NCBI RefSeq assembly: GCF_026427355.1
Contig: NZ_CP102664.1
Location: 744,001-808,000 of the forward strand
Source: Sphingobium sp. JS3065
GTDB taxonomy: Bacteria; Pseudomonadota; Alphaproteobacteria; Sphingomonadales; Sphingomonadaceae
Reading direction: 5' to 3'
Length of the DNA: 64,000 nt
Of the stretch, positions 9,207 through 19,452 are shown in pieces. How positions within the stretch are numbered: the stretch's first letter is position 1; every line of letters begins with the position of its first letter. The notes beneath the pieces are model-generated. The model was not told the DNA's origin. It saw only the letters and a program-made list of their open reading frames with translations, and did not search any database. A program made the position numbers and the translations under genes.

Positions 9207-10289
9207 TCAACCGCGCAATTCAGGCAGCGGCGTCCATTCCTTTTCCGGCGGCAGGGGCGCGAACAGGCTGTCTACCAGCTCGTCCGTCACATCCTCCGGC
9301 CGCGCCGGATTCCATCGCGGCGCATTGTCCTTGTCGAAGATCACCGCGCGCACGCCCTCGATGAAATCGGGGCGGCGGATGACATGATGGCCGATGCGAT
9401 ATTCGTTGCGCATATTGTCGGCAAAGTCGGTAAAGGCCGCGCCCTCCACCATCTGGCGCAGCGCGACCTTGATGGTCTGCGGCGACTTGGTGGCCAGGGT
9501 GGCAATCTGCTCCCGCGCCCAGTCCGATCCGTCCGCCTCCAGCGCCGCCAATATCTCCTCGAACCGATCCGAGGCGAACAGGCGGTCGATCCGGTCCCGA
9601 TGCGCTTCCACGGTCGAGGGCGGCGGCGCGTCGGCCATTTCGTCCAGGATTTCGGCCAGGCCGTCCGGATCGGCAATGATCCGCGCCTTCACCGCCTCCA
9701 GCTTGTCCGAGGCCATATAATGAGTGGCGATGCCGATGGCGGCGCAATCCGCGCCCTTGATCCGCGCGCCGGTCGTCGCCAGCCACGTCCCGGTCCGCCC
9801 CGGCATGCGCGGCAGGAACCAGCCGCCGCCGACGTCGGGGAACAGGCCGATGCCCGTTTCCGGCATGGCATAGGTGGTCCGCTCTGTCGCGACGCGATAG
9901 CGTGCCGGATCGGAAATGCCGACGCCTCCGCCCATGACGATGCCGTCGATGAAGGCGACGATCGGCTTTTCATAGACGAACAGCAGATGATTCATCCGAT
10001 ATTCGATGAAGAAGAACTGCTCCGCCTCCGAACAGTCGCCCTTGGCGCTGTTGGCGATCATGGCGATGTCGCCGCCCGCGCAGAAACCCCGGGAGAGTTT
10101 GGGATCGCCATCCGGCGAAGGCGCATGATCCAGCATGACGGCCACCACGCTATCATCCGTCCGCCACGCCAGCAGCGCGTCGATGATAGCGCTGCACATT
10201 TCCGTGGTCAGCGCATGGATCGCCTTTGGCCGGTTCAGCCGGATGCGCCCCACGCCATTGTCGATGGAAATCAGAACCTGGTCAGACAT
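9207..10289 (-). CDS. 3-hydroxyisobutyryl-CoA hydrolase (enoyl-CoA hydratase/isomerase family)
   Basis: Crotonase-fold protein of 360 aa, the length of HIBCH-type hydrolases and longer than simple hydratases. It has the oxyanion-hole segments SRGFCAGGDIAM and DGIVMGGGVGIS, the catalytic region MPETGIGLFPDVGGGWFL and the C-terminal extension characteristic of HIBCH. It releases free 3-hydroxyisobutyrate for MmsB. ATG 10289 has GGGGGAG 5 nt upstream. The gene sits between the acyl-CoA dehydrogenase (14 nt away) and mmsB, which supports the assignment. Confidence 0.9.
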   Translation of the reverse strand: MSDQVLISIDNGVGRIRLNRPKAIHALTTEMCSAIIDALLAWRTDDSVVAVMLDHAPSPDGDPKLSRGFCAGGDIAMIANSAKGDCSEAEQFFFIEYRMNHLLFVYEKPIVAFIDGIVMGGGVGISDPARYRVATERTTYAMPETGIGLFPDVGGGWFLPRMPGRTGTWLATTGARIKGADCAAIGIATHYMASDKLEAVKARIIADPDGLAEILDEMADAPPPSTVEAHRDRIDRLFASDRFEEILAALEADGSDWAREQIATLATKSPQTIKVALRQMVEGAAFTDFADNMRNEYRIGHHVIRRPDFIEGVRAVIFDKDNAPRWNPARPEDVTDELVDSLFAPLPPEKEWTPLPELRG

Positions 10290-10303
10290 ATTATCTCCCC
10301 CGC

Positions 10304-11446
10304 TCATTGCCGCAGCATGTCGCGGGCGATGATCATGCGCATCACCTGATTGGTGCCTTCCAGGATCGAATGCACGCGCAGGTCGCGCCAGAACCGCTCG
10401 ACCGGATAGTCCATCAGATAGCCGTAGCCGCCATGCAGTTGCAGCGCCCGGTCGACCACCGACGATCCGGTGTCGGTCGCCAGCCGCTTTGCCATGGCGG
10501 CGAATCGGGTCTTGTCCGGCGCGTTTTCCGTCACCTTGACGGCCGCCGCATAGAGCAGCGTGCGCGCCGCCTGCAGTTCCGTCTCCATGTCCGCCAGCGT
10601 GAACTGCGTGTTCTGGAAATCGGCGATGCTCTGGCCGAACTGCTTGCGGTCCTTGGTATAGGTCAGCGCCTCATCGATGCAGCGCTGCGCCCCGCCCAGC
10701 GAACAGGCGCCGATGTTCAGCCGCCCGCCGTCCAGCCCCATCATCGCGATGCGGAAGCCTTCTCCCTCGCCACCGACCAGATTTTCCACCGGCACCCGCA
10801 CGCCGTCGAAATTGACCTGCGCGGTCGGCTGCGAATGCCAGCCGAGCTTGCGTTCCTGCGCGCCGAAGCTGACGCCGGGCATGTCTTTCTCTATGACGAG
10901 GCAGCTTATGCCCTTCGGCCCTTCGTCCCCGGTGCGGACCATCACGACATAGATTTCATTCTCCCCGCCGCCGGAGATGAACTGCTTGGAGCCGGTGACG
11001 ACATAATGATCGCCGTCCTTCACTGCCCGCGTCTTGAGCGCCGCCGCGTCGGAACCGGACCCGGCCTCCGTCAGGCAATAGCTGCCGATCCGCTCCATCG
11101 GCACCATGGATGGCAGATATTTGTCCTTCACCGCCTTGCCGCCGAAGCGGTCGATCATCCAGGCGGCCATATTGTGGATGGAGATGAAGGCGCTGGTCGA
11201 CGGACAGCCATAGGCCATCGCCTCCATGATCAACGCCGCCTCCAGCCGTCCCAGGCCGATGCCGCCAGACTCCTCCGACACATAGATGCTGCCGAAGCCC
11301 AGCTCCGCCGCCGCGCGGATGGTGTCGCGGGGGAAAATATGCTTTTCGTCCCACTCCGCCGCATGGGGCGTGATCGCATCGGCGGTGAACCGGCGCGCCA
11401 TCTCCTGAATGGCCAACTGGTCCTCGGTGAGATCGAACTGGCTCAC
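10304..11446 (-). CDS. Acyl-CoA dehydrogenase, probable isobutyryl-CoA dehydrogenase
   Basis: FAD-dependent acyl-CoA dehydrogenase of 380 aa. It contains the FAD/acyl signature YCLTEAGSGSDAAALKTRA, the second signature QLHGGYGYLMDYPVERFWRD and the C-terminal catalytic-base region HSILEGTNQVMRMIIARDML. Position upstream of the hydrolase and mmsB suggests isobutyryl-CoA (ACAD8-like) as substrate; this is inferred from context. The start is GTG at 11446 with GGGAG 6 nt upstream. It is divergent from the LysR gene. Confidence 0.88.
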   Translation of the reverse strand: MSQFDLTEDQLAIQEMARRFTADAITPHAAEWDEKHIFPRDTIRAAAELGFGSIYVSEESGGIGLGRLEAALIMEAMAYGCPSTSAFISIHNMAAWMIDRFGGKAVKDKYLPSMVPMERIGSYCLTEAGSGSDAAALKTRAVKDGDHYVVTGSKQFISGGGENEIYVVMVRTGDEGPKGISCLVIEKDMPGVSFGAQERKLGWHSQPTAQVNFDGVRVPVENLVGGEGEGFRIAMMGLDGGRLNIGACSLGGAQRCIDEALTYTKDRKQFGQSIADFQNTQFTLADMETELQAARTLLYAAAVKVTENAPDKTRFAAMAKRLATDTGSSVVDRALQLHGGYGYLMDYPVERFWRDLRVHSILEGTNQVMRMIIARDMLRQ

Positions 11447-11489
11447 AAGCTCTCCCTGACGTGCACTTTAAACTTCCCTCTAGATACGA

Positions 11490-11505
11490 TGCGGAATTGC
11501 ACGCA
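11490..11505. promoter_or_regulatory. Possible LysR-type binding site in divergent spacer
   Basis: The 113-bp spacer between the valine operon and the divergent LysR gene contains the imperfect dyad TGCG-N8-CGCA. LysR regulators commonly bind T-Nx-A dyads between themselves and a divergent target. The spacing here (T-N14-A) is longer than the classical T-N11-A, so this is only a candidate. Confidence 0.25.
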
Positions 11506-11559
11506 ACAACGCAGTTCTGCATAGCGTCGCAGCGATTTTGCAGATTAAGCGGGCGGCAG

Positions 11560-12438
11560 ATGTTCGATTGGGACGATATCAGGGTCTTTCTGGCGGTGGC
11601 GCGCACGCGCAAGATCGCCCCGGCGGCGCGCGCGCTGGGCATCGACGCGACGACGATCGCCCGGCGGCTCGCCCGGCTGGAGCGGACGCTTGGCCCCGAA
11701 CTGTTCGAGGTGGGGGCAGGGGAGCGTAGCCTGACCGCCTTTGGCCAGGCGCTCCTCAGCCATGCCGAAAGCATCGAGAGCGCGGCGCTCGCGGCGATGG
11801 AGGAGGCGACCGGCCGGGAACATCATCTGAGCGGCCAGGTGCGGCTGTCGGTGGCGGAGGGTTTCGGAACATGGGTGCTGGCGCCCGGCCTTGCCGATTT
11901 CAGCCGCCGCCATCCCGGCATCCGGCTGGACCTCATCACCGCTTCGGGCTTCCTCAACCCCTCGAAGCGGGAGGCGGACATGGCGGTCATGCTGGCGCGG
12001 CCGCAGCGGGGGCGGCTGTCGGTCCGGCGCCTGGGCGATTATCGGCTGCATCTTTATGCCGCGCCCGCCTATCTGGCGCAAGCGGGCACGCCCTGCGACA
12101 CCGCCGACCTGCGCGACCATGTGCTGGTGGGCTATGTGCCCGAATTCATCTTCTCGCCCGAACTGGATTATCTGGACGAGGTGGAGGCGGGGCTGGAGGC
12201 CAGCCTGCGCGCCACCAGCATCAACATGCAGCATCGCATGATCGCGGAAGGGGCGGGGATCGGCGTGCTGCCGGATTTCATCGCCGGGCGCGATGCCGGG
12301 CTGACGCCGGTCATGGCCGATCAGGTGGAGATCATGCGCAGCTTCTGGCTCGTCACCCATGGCGACCTCAAGAAACTGCCCCGCATCGCGGCGGTCGCGC
12401 TGTGGTTGCAGGAACGTATCGATACCTTGAAAGCGTGA
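11560..12438 (+). CDS. LysR-family transcriptional regulator
   Basis: A 292-aa regulator with an N-terminal winged HTH (MFDWDDIRVFLAVARTRK, then IDATTIARRLARLE) and a periplasmic-binding-like effector domain. The recognition helix uses the DATTIARR variant seen in the branch of LysR proteins that begin F/WDDIR. ATG 11560 matches the family N-terminus; the 33-residue upstream extension lacks homology-like character. Its divergent placement suggests control of the isobutyryl-CoA operon. The inducer is unknown. Confidence 0.87.
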   Translation: MFDWDDIRVFLAVARTRKIAPAARALGIDATTIARRLARLERTLGPELFEVGAGERSLTAFGQALLSHAESIESAALAAMEEATGREHHLSGQVRLSVAEGFGTWVLAPGLADFSRRHPGIRLDLITASGFLNPSKREADMAVMLARPQRGRLSVRRLGDYRLHLYAAPAYLAQAGTPCDTADLRDHVLVGYVPEFIFSPELDYLDEVEAGLEASLRATSINMQHRMIAEGAGIGVLPDFIAGRDAGLTPVMADQVEIMRSFWLVTHGDLKKLPRIAAVALWLQERIDTLKA

Positions 12439-12515
12439 ACGCCCTTCGCCAAATGGCGGGAAAGCGTTCCTAAAACCAATCGACGCCGCCTATCAAGCCC
12501 GCTAAGGGAGTCTTC

Positions 12516-12554
12516 ATGACACGCAAATGGTCGCATCTCGCTCATGCAGCATAA
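12516..12554 (+). CDS. Possible 12-residue leader peptide
   Basis: An ATG preceded by AAGGGAG at a spacing of about 6-7 nt opens a 13-codon frame encoding MTRKWSHLAHAA and a stop. The stop overlaps the first codons of the next gene, whose own ATG at 12544 lacks a clear ribosome site. This is either a leader that couples translation or a chance mini-ORF. Confidence 0.3.
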   Translation: MTRKWSHLAHAA

Positions 12555-13173
12555 GTCAAAGTGCAGCCGAGCGGTCGCCCTGCCCAATAGCGAGTTTCGC
12601 ACCCGTGCGACCGAATATCTGGATTTCCTGGCCGCATGGGTGAAGAAGCCGCGCCAGACCGCATCGGTCGTGCCCAGCAGCCGCTATCTCGCCCGCCTGA
12701 TGGTCGAGCATATCGCCCCGGAGGATGGCAGGGTGATCGAACTGGACGGCGGCACAGGCGTCTTCACCCGCGCCATATTGGGCACCGGCCTGCCTCCCGA
12801 AAAGCTGGAGGTGGTGGAGATCAATCCCGCCTTCGCGCGCGGGCTGCGGCGGCATTTCCCGCATGTGTCGGTCCTGGAAACGCCCGCGCAGATCGTGTCC
12901 ACCGCGACGGCGGGCGAGGCGGGGGAATATCAGACGGTCATCAGCGGCCTGCCGCTGCTGGCCATGGACCGCCAGATGCATGCCGACATCCTGTCCGAAA
13001 GCTTCCGCATGCTGCGGCCGGGCGGGGCGTTCATACAGTTCACCTATTCCATGCGCCCGCCGGTCAGCCGCGAGATTCGGGATGCGCTGGGGCTGGACGT
13101 CGTCCGCGTCGGGCAGACGGTCCGCAACTTCCCGCCCGCCACGGTCTTCCGCTTTTTCCGCAAGGGCGAATAG
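12544..13173 (+). CDS. SAM-dependent methyltransferase, phospholipid N-methyltransferase-like
   Basis: Class I methyltransferase of 209 aa resembling bacterial PmtA-type and related membrane-associated enzymes. The N-terminal block FLAAWVKKPRQTASVVPSSR is typical of that family. The SAM site reads VIELDGGTGVFTRAIL, where the usual GxGTG is shifted to DGGTG, and the acidic loop is VEINPAF. Transfer of methyl groups to phosphatidylethanolamine is plausible but not certain. Translation may depend on the leader frame just upstream. It stands alone, 65 bp before an ABC exporter pair. Confidence 0.75.
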   Translation: MQHKSKCSRAVALPNSEFRTRATEYLDFLAAWVKKPRQTASVVPSSRYLARLMVEHIAPEDGRVIELDGGTGVFTRAILGTGLPPEKLEVVEINPAFARGLRRHFPHVSVLETPAQIVSTATAGEAGEYQTVISGLPLLAMDRQMHADILSESFRMLRPGGAFIQFTYSMRPPVSREIRDALGLDVVRVGQTVRNFPPATVFRFFRKGE

Positions 13174-13238
13174 CGCCGGTTGCGCTGCGCGGGCGGCACC
13201 CTATCTTTGCGCCTTGAAACAAGGGGGCATCGCCGCGC

Positions 13239-14171
13239 ATGGCGTCCATCATTACGGTTTCCGGCCTGACCAAAAGCTATGCTTCGGGTTTTCAGGCGCT
13301 CAAGGGCGTCGACCTGGAGATAGAGGAGGGGGAGATTTTCGCCCTGCTCGGCCCGAACGGCGCAGGCAAGACGACCATGATCTCCATCATCTGCGGCAAT
13401 GTCCGCCCGACTGGCGGCAGCGTGACCGTGGCGGGGCATGACATCGTGCGCGATTATCGCGGATCGCGCTCCGCCATCGGGCTGGTGCCGCAGGAGCTTC
13501 ATACCGATGCGTTCGAGCGGGTAATCGACACCGTCACCTTCTCCCGCGGCCTGTTCGGCAAGCCTCGCGACGACGCCCATATCGAAAAGGTGCTTCGCGA
13601 CCTGTCGCTCTGGGACAAGCGCCACAGCAAGATATTGGAACTGTCGGGCGGCATGAAACGCCGCGTGATGATCGCCAAGGCGCTCTCCCACGAACCGCGC
13701 GTGCTGTTCCTGGACGAACCGACCGCCGGGGTCGACGTCGAACTGCGCCGCGACATGTGGAAGCTGATCGGCGAACTGCGCCAGAACGGCGTCACCATCA
13801 TCCTCACCACCCATTATATAGAGGAGGCGGAGGAGATGGCCGACCGGGTCGGCGTCATCGACAAGGGCGAACTGATCCTGGTCGAGGATAAGACCGCGCT
13901 CATGAAGAAGCTGGGCAAGAAGACGCTGACCGTCGTGCTGGCCGAACCGCTGGGCGCTCTGCCGCCGGAGCTTGGCGAATGGCAGGTCGCGCTGAAGGCG
14001 GACGGCCATGAAATCGAATATCTGTTCGATACCCAGGCGGAGCGGACCGGCGTGTCGTCGCTGCTGCGCAGGCTGGGCGATCTCGGCATCGGCTATAAGG
14101 ATATCAATACGCAGCAGAGCAGCCTGGAGGATATTTTCGTCAGCCTGGTCCATCAGGAGAAGGCGGCATGA
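13239..14171 (+). CDS. ABC transporter ATP-binding protein (YadG/DrrA-like)
   Basis: A 310-aa ATPase. It has Walker [10 protein letters not shown] (about residues 39-47), the Q-loop LVPQELHTD, the signature [15 protein letters not shown], Walker [11 protein letters not shown] and the H-loop [12 protein letters not shown]-terminal regulatory extension of about 80 residues is typical of ABC-2 export ATPases. It overlaps the permease gene by 4 nt (ATGA), so the two form one exporter. The substrate is unknown; drug or lipid export is common for YadGH relatives. Confidence 0.92.
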   Translation: MASIITVSGLTKSYASGFQALKGVDLEIEEGEIFALLGPNGAGKTTMISIICGNVRPTGGSVTVAGHDIVRDYRGSRSAIGLVPQELHTDAFERVIDTVTFSRGLFGKPRDDAHIEKVLRDLSLWDKRHSKILELSGGMKRRVMIAKALSHEPRVLFLDEPTAGVDVELRRDMWKLIGELRQNGVTIILTTHYIEEAEEMADRVGVIDKGELILVEDKTALMKKLGKKTLTVVLAEPLGALPPELGEWQVALKADGHEIEYLFDTQAERTGVSSLLRRLGDLGIGYKDINTQQSSLEDIFVSLVHQEKAA

Positions 14172-14938
14172 GCGGCTTCAATTACCGCGCCATCTGGTCG
14201 ATCTACAGGTTCGAACTGCATCGCTTCCGCCGCACGCTGCTGACCGGGCTGCTGGTGCCGGTGATCACCACCTCGCTCTATTTCGTGGTGTTCGGCGGCG
14301 CGATTGGCTCCCGCATGACGCAGATCGACGGCATTCCCTATGCGGCCTTCATCGTGCCGGGCCTCATCATGATGTCGATGTTCACCGAAAGCATCTTCAA
14401 CGCCAGCTTCGGCATCTATATGCCGAAATTCACCGGCACCATCTATGAACTGCTCTCGGCGCCGGTGTCGGCGGCGGAGACGATCATCGCCTATGTCGGG
14501 GCGGCGGCCACCAAGTCGCTGATCGTCGGCACGATCATCTTCGCGACCGCGCATCTGTTCGTCGACCTGCCTGTCGCCCATCCGCTGGCGATGATGGCCT
14601 TCATGGTGCTGATCGCGGTCAGCTTTTGCCTGTTCGGTTTCATCCTGGGCATCTGGGCGCAGAGTTTCGAGCAGTTGCAGGTGATCCCGCTGCTGATCAT
14701 CATGCCGATGACCTTTCTGGGCGGGGCATTTTATTCCATTCACATGCTGGCGGAGCCGTGGCGGACGATCACCCTGTTCAACCCGATCGTCTATCTGATC
14801 TCCGGCTTCCGCTGGACCTTCTTTGGGCGGGGCGATGTGGGGATAGAGTTCAGCCTGCTGTTCATCGCGGGGATGCTGGCGCTCTGCCTGGGCGTCATCG
14901 GCTGGATGTTCCGCACGGGTTATCGCCTCAAGAAATAG
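14168..14938 (+). CDS. ABC-2 type transporter permease (YadH-like)
   Basis: A 256-aa integral membrane permease with six predicted helices. The ABC-2 signature region [20 protein letters not shown] and the [12 protein letters not shown] motif are characteristic of the YadH/DrrB-like group. It is translationally coupled to the ATPase gene by a 4-nt overlap. The pair would act as a dimer of ATPase and permease in the inner membrane. Confidence 0.92.
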   Translation: MSGFNYRAIWSIYRFELHRFRRTLLTGLLVPVITTSLYFVVFGGAIGSRMTQIDGIPYAAFIVPGLIMMSMFTESIFNASFGIYMPKFTGTIYELLSAPVSAAETIIAYVGAAATKSLIVGTIIFATAHLFVDLPVAHPLAMMAFMVLIAVSFCLFGFILGIWAQSFEQLQVIPLLIIMPMTFLGGAFYSIHMLAEPWRTITLFNPIVYLISGFRWTFFGRGDVGIEFSLLFIAGMLALCLGVIGWMFRTGYRLKK

Positions 14939-14945
14939 GCATGCC

Positions 14946-15401
14946 CTAACTCAACCGGTCGATGGCGTCGGCGTCCAGGCCGCCGGGGATGATCATGAGC
15001 GGGCAGGGCAGCTTGCCCGCGTCGGCGCCGGCGAAGTGGGAGACGAGGACGCCCGGATGTCCGCTGGCGGCGGCGCCCAGCACCAGGGCGGCGACGTCGT
15101 CCATCTCCTCCAGCGTGTGGCGCACGACCGTCACCGGATCGCCCTGCCGCACGGTGATGCTGGGGCGGATGCCCGATTCATCGGTCAGGGTGCCCGCCGC
15201 GCTCGTCACCAGCGCTTCGGCGCGTTGCAGCGCCTCATCCTCCATCGTCGCCTGGACGCCGCCCCACTGGACGAATTCGGCGGGCGGGATCAGCGCCAGA
15301 ATGCGTATCGCGCCAGCCGTCTTGGCGGCTCGCCGGGCGGCGAAGCGAAGGGCGGTTTCCGCCTCGGGCGATTCGTCCACGACAACCAGATATGTCCGCA
15401 T
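14946..15401 (-). CDS. Universal stress protein family
   Basis: UspA-fold protein of 151 aa. The N-terminus MRTYLVVVDESPEAETALRF supplies the conserved Asp, and the C-terminal half has the ALVLGAAASGHPG ATP-loop-like stretch followed by CPLMIIPGG. ATG 15401 is favoured because GAGG lies 9 nt upstream; longer starts at 15416 and 15431 are possible. It is convergent with the ABC permease, 7 bp away. A role in stress survival is inferred from family only. Confidence 0.82.
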   Translation of the reverse strand: MRTYLVVVDESPEAETALRFAARRAAKTAGAIRILALIPPAEFVQWGGVQATMEDEALQRAEALVTSAAGTLTDESGIRPSITVRQGDPVTVVRHTLEEMDDVAALVLGAAASGHPGVLVSHFAGADAGKLPCPLMIIPGGLDADAIDRLS

Positions 15402-15603
15402 ATCCCGCATCCTCATAGGGGTAACGACCATTTGGCCGGCCTTCCGCGACCAGTTGTTGAACCGATATGGTTAGTCGCGAACCAGGCTGGTGAAATGTGG
15501 CCGATAATCGGCTTGCGCGCAAGGCTTGGCTTGACCGGTCATGCCAAAGCGTCGAAACGAAGCCCATTGCCCCATAGCGGATAAAAATGAGAGGCCCTCG
15601 TCC

Positions 15604-16913
<1,310 letters not shown>

Positions 16914-16914
<1 letters not shown>

Positions 16915-17321
16915 TGGCCCGGCTGGAAGAACAGCCGCCGGCGGACAGTCCGGCTGTGCGGGTCATCGCCATGCCTGCAGACACCAATCCCTATGGGGAT
17001 ATTTTCGGCGGCTGGCTGATGAGTCTGATGGACTCCGCGGCGGGTTCCGTCGCGGCCCGCCATAGCCATGGGCGCGCGGTGACCATTGCCGTGGAGGGCA
17101 TGACCTTCCTGCGCCCGGTGGTGGTCGGCGACGAGGTTTCGGTGTTCGCGAAGCTCGTCTCGGTAGGTCGCACATCGATGAGCATCGATGTCGAGGCGTG
17201 GCGGCGGACCCGTCATGACGACCGGTCCTATCGCGTGACCAAGGCGACCTTCACCTTCGTGGCGATCGGGGAAGATCGCCAGCCCCGTTCGGTGCCGCCC
17301 TTCACTCCCGCGGCTGCGTGA
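16914..17321 (+). CDS. Acyl-CoA thioesterase, YciA-like hotdog fold
   Basis: A 135-aa hotdog thioesterase with the block NPYGDIFGGWLMSLMDSAAG, whose Asp is the catalytic acid in YciA-type enzymes, and VVGDEVSVFAKLVSVGRTSM. It overlaps the E2 gene by one base (TGATG), so it is translationally coupled and lies inside the pdh operon between E2 and E3. Family members hydrolyse short- to long-chain acyl-CoA. The position suggests release of acetyl- or branched acyl-CoA or repair of side products, which is inference. Confidence 0.88.
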
Positions 17322-17348
17322 CATATTCAAGGAAAAGCGAGTTTGTTC

Positions 17349-18743
17349 ATGGCTGAGAATTACGACGTCATCGTCCTTGGCTCCGGCCCCGGCGGCTATG
17401 TGGCCGCGATCCGGGCGGCCCAACTGGGCCTTAAGACCGCCATCGTCGAGCGCGAGAATCTGGGCGGCATCTGTTTGAACTGGGGCTGCATTCCGACCAA
17501 GGCGCTGCTGCGTTCGGCGGAAATCTACCATTATATGCAGCATGCCAAGGATTACGGCCTGGCCGCCGAGAAGATCAGCGCCGACATCGAGGCGGTGGTG
17601 AAGCGTTCGCGCGGCGTGGCGAAGCAACTCAACCAGGGCGTCACGCACCTGATGAAGAAGAACAAGATCGCCGTCCATATGGGCGACGGCAAGCTGGTGG
17701 CCAAGGGCAAGCTCAGCGTAACCAGGGACGGCAAGACCGAGGAACTGACGGCGAAGAACATCATCGTCGCCACCGGCGCGCGCGCCCGCGACCTGCCCTT
17801 CGCTCCCACGGACGGCAAGCGGGTGTGGACCTATCGCCACGCCATGACCCCGCCGGAAATGCCCGGCAAGCTGCTGGTCATCGGTTCGGGCGCCATCGGC
17901 ATCGAATTCGCCAGCTTCTACAACGACATGGGCGCGGACGTGACCGTGGTCGAGATGCTGGACCGCGTCGTGCCGGTCGAGGATGCCGACGTCTCCGCCT
18001 TCCTGGAAAAGGCGCTGAAGAAGCAGGGCATGACCATCATGACTGGCGCGGGCGTCGAGAAGCTGGAAGTCGGCGCTAACGGCGTCAAGGCCGCGATCAA
18101 GGGCAAGGATGGCAAGGTCGTCAATGGCGAATATAGCCATGTCATCGTCGCCATCGGCATCGTCCCCAATACCGAGAATATCGGGCTGGAAGAACTGGGC
18201 GTTAAGACCGAGCGCGGCCATATCGTCACCGATCCCACCTGCAAGACCAATGTCGACGGCATCTGGGCAATCGGCGATGTCACCGCGCCGCCATGGCTGG
18301 CGCACAAGGCGAGCCATGAGGGCGTGATCGCGGCGGAGGCGATTGCGGGCCAGCACCCGCATGCCATGGACGTGCGCAACATACCGGGTTGCACCTATTG
18401 CCATCCGCAGATCGCCAGCGTCGGCCTGACCGAGGCGAAGGCGAAGGAAGCGGGTTATGAGGTGAAGGTCGGCATGTTCCCCTTCATCGGCAACGGCAAG
18501 GCGATCGCCCTGGGCGAGGCGGAGGGTTTCACCAAAACGGTGTTCGACGCCAAGACCGGCGAACTGCTGGGCGCGCATATGGTCGGCGCGGAAGTGACCG
18601 AGATGATCCAGGGCTTCACCATCGGCAAGACGCTGGAAACGACCGAGGCGGAACTGATGCACACGGTTTTCCCGCATCCGACCATTTCGGAATCGATGCA
18701 TGAAAGCGTGCTGGCCGCCTATGGGCGCGCGCTCCATATCTGA
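17349..18743 (+). CDS. lpdA: Dihydrolipoyl dehydrogenase (E3)
   Basis: A 464-aa flavoprotein disulfide reductase. It has the FAD motif VIVLGSGPGGYVAAIRAA, the redox disulfide GGICLNWGCIPTKALL (Cys 43 and 48), the NAD motif VIGSGAIGIEFASFY and the catalytic His-Glu dyad HPTISESMHESV. It reoxidises lipoyl groups of pyruvate and related dehydrogenases. The start is ATG 17349; the slightly longer frame begins at TTG. It is the last gene of the E2-thioesterase-E3 operon, with a terminator immediately after. Confidence 0.96.
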   Translation: MAENYDVIVLGSGPGGYVAAIRAAQLGLKTAIVERENLGGICLNWGCIPTKALLRSAEIYHYMQHAKDYGLAAEKISADIEAVVKRSRGVAKQLNQGVTHLMKKNKIAVHMGDGKLVAKGKLSVTRDGKTEELTAKNIIVATGARARDLPFAPTDGKRVWTYRHAMTPPEMPGKLLVIGSGAIGIEFASFYNDMGADVTVVEMLDRVVPVEDADVSAFLEKALKKQGMTIMTGAGVEKLEVGANGVKAAIKGKDGKVVNGEYSHVIVAIGIVPNTENIGLEELGVKTERGHIVTDPTCKTNVDGIWAIGDVTAPPWLAHKASHEGVIAAEAIAGQHPHAMDVRNIPGCTYCHPQIASVGLTEAKAKEAGYEVKVGMFPFIGNGKAIALGEAEGFTKTVFDAKTGELLGAHMVGAEVTEMIQGFTIGKTLETTEAELMHTVFPHPTISESMHESVLAAYGRALHI

Positions 18744-19452
18744 TCGGCGCAAAGCCGTCGCAAAAGGCGCGGGGGCTTTGGCTCTCGCGCTTTTTTGCGT
18801 CTCGATGATGGCGCTGGCGCAGCGGAACGGGTTGCTGGACGGGCTGAATATCCGCCTGATGGAGATAGCCGGGCGAGCGCGGGAGAGTGACATGGGCACG
18901 CCCGTCACCTGGATCATGCAACTGGCGTCGACGATCGGCGGAACGGCGGGGCGCCTGGCGTTGCTGGGCGCCTGTTTCGTCGGTCTCTGGCGCGGCGCGC
19001 GGCCCCGCGCCTTCTGGCTGCTGTGGACGGTGATTGGCGGGACGCTGCTCAATCTGGCGCTCAAGCAGGTTTTTGCAGCGCCCCGGCCCGATCTGCTGCC
19101 GCATCTCGACCTTGTGCACAGCTATAGTTTCCCAAGCGGCCATGCGGCGGGGAACATGATCTTCTTCGGTGCGCTGGCGATACTGGCGGGGCGGGGGTCC
19201 GCCTATGCCGGGGCCGCGCTCGCGATTGCGCTGATCGGGATCAGCCGCGTGTGGCTGGGCGTGCACTGGCCCAGCGACGTGCTGGCCGGATGGATCGAGG
19301 GGCTGGGCTGGCTGGCGCTTTGCCGCGTCTGGCTACCAGCGAGGCGAGGGAAGGGTGAGGGCGCGGATCAGGCTGCGATGCGGCGGCATGCCGTCGGCGG
19401 TGACGAAGCCATGGACCCAGAAGCTGTCGAACACAGTCGCGGCGGCGATTGA
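18721..19452 (+). CDS. PAP2-family phosphatase (membrane)
   Basis: A 243-aa membrane phosphatase with all three PAP2 motifs: KQVFAAPRP, SFPSGHAAG and SRVWLGVHWPSDVLAG. It probably dephosphorylates a lipid phosphate or undecaprenyl pyrophosphate. The ATG at 18721 overlaps lpdA by 23 bp and preserves a first transmembrane helix; starts at 18805/18808 would lose it. The last 40 codons run antisense to the convergent membrane-protein gene (120-bp overlap) and look low-complexity. A terminator hairpin lies inside its first 25 codons. Confidence 0.8.
   Translation: MGARSISDRRKAVAKGAGALALALFCVSMMALAQRNGLLDGLNIRLMEIAGRARESDMGTPVTWIMQLASTIGGTAGRLALLGACFVGLWRGARPRAFWLLWTVIGGTLLNLALKQVFAAPRPDLLPHLDLVHSYSFPSGHAAGNMIFFGALAILAGRGSAYAGAALAIALIGISRVWLGVHWPSDVLAGWIEGLGWLALCRVWLPARRGKGEGADQAAMRRHAVGGDEAMDPEAVEHSRGGD
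18767..18796 (+). terminator. Intrinsic terminator of the pdhC-thioesterase-lpdA operon
   Basis: Ten-base arms GCGCGGGGGC and GCTCTCGCGC pair fully, with two G-U pairs, around a TTTG loop and are followed at once by six Ts. This is a textbook Rho-independent terminator 24 bp after the lpdA stop. It lies inside the 5' end of the PAP2 reading frame, so read-through would be needed for co-expression. Confidence 0.75.
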
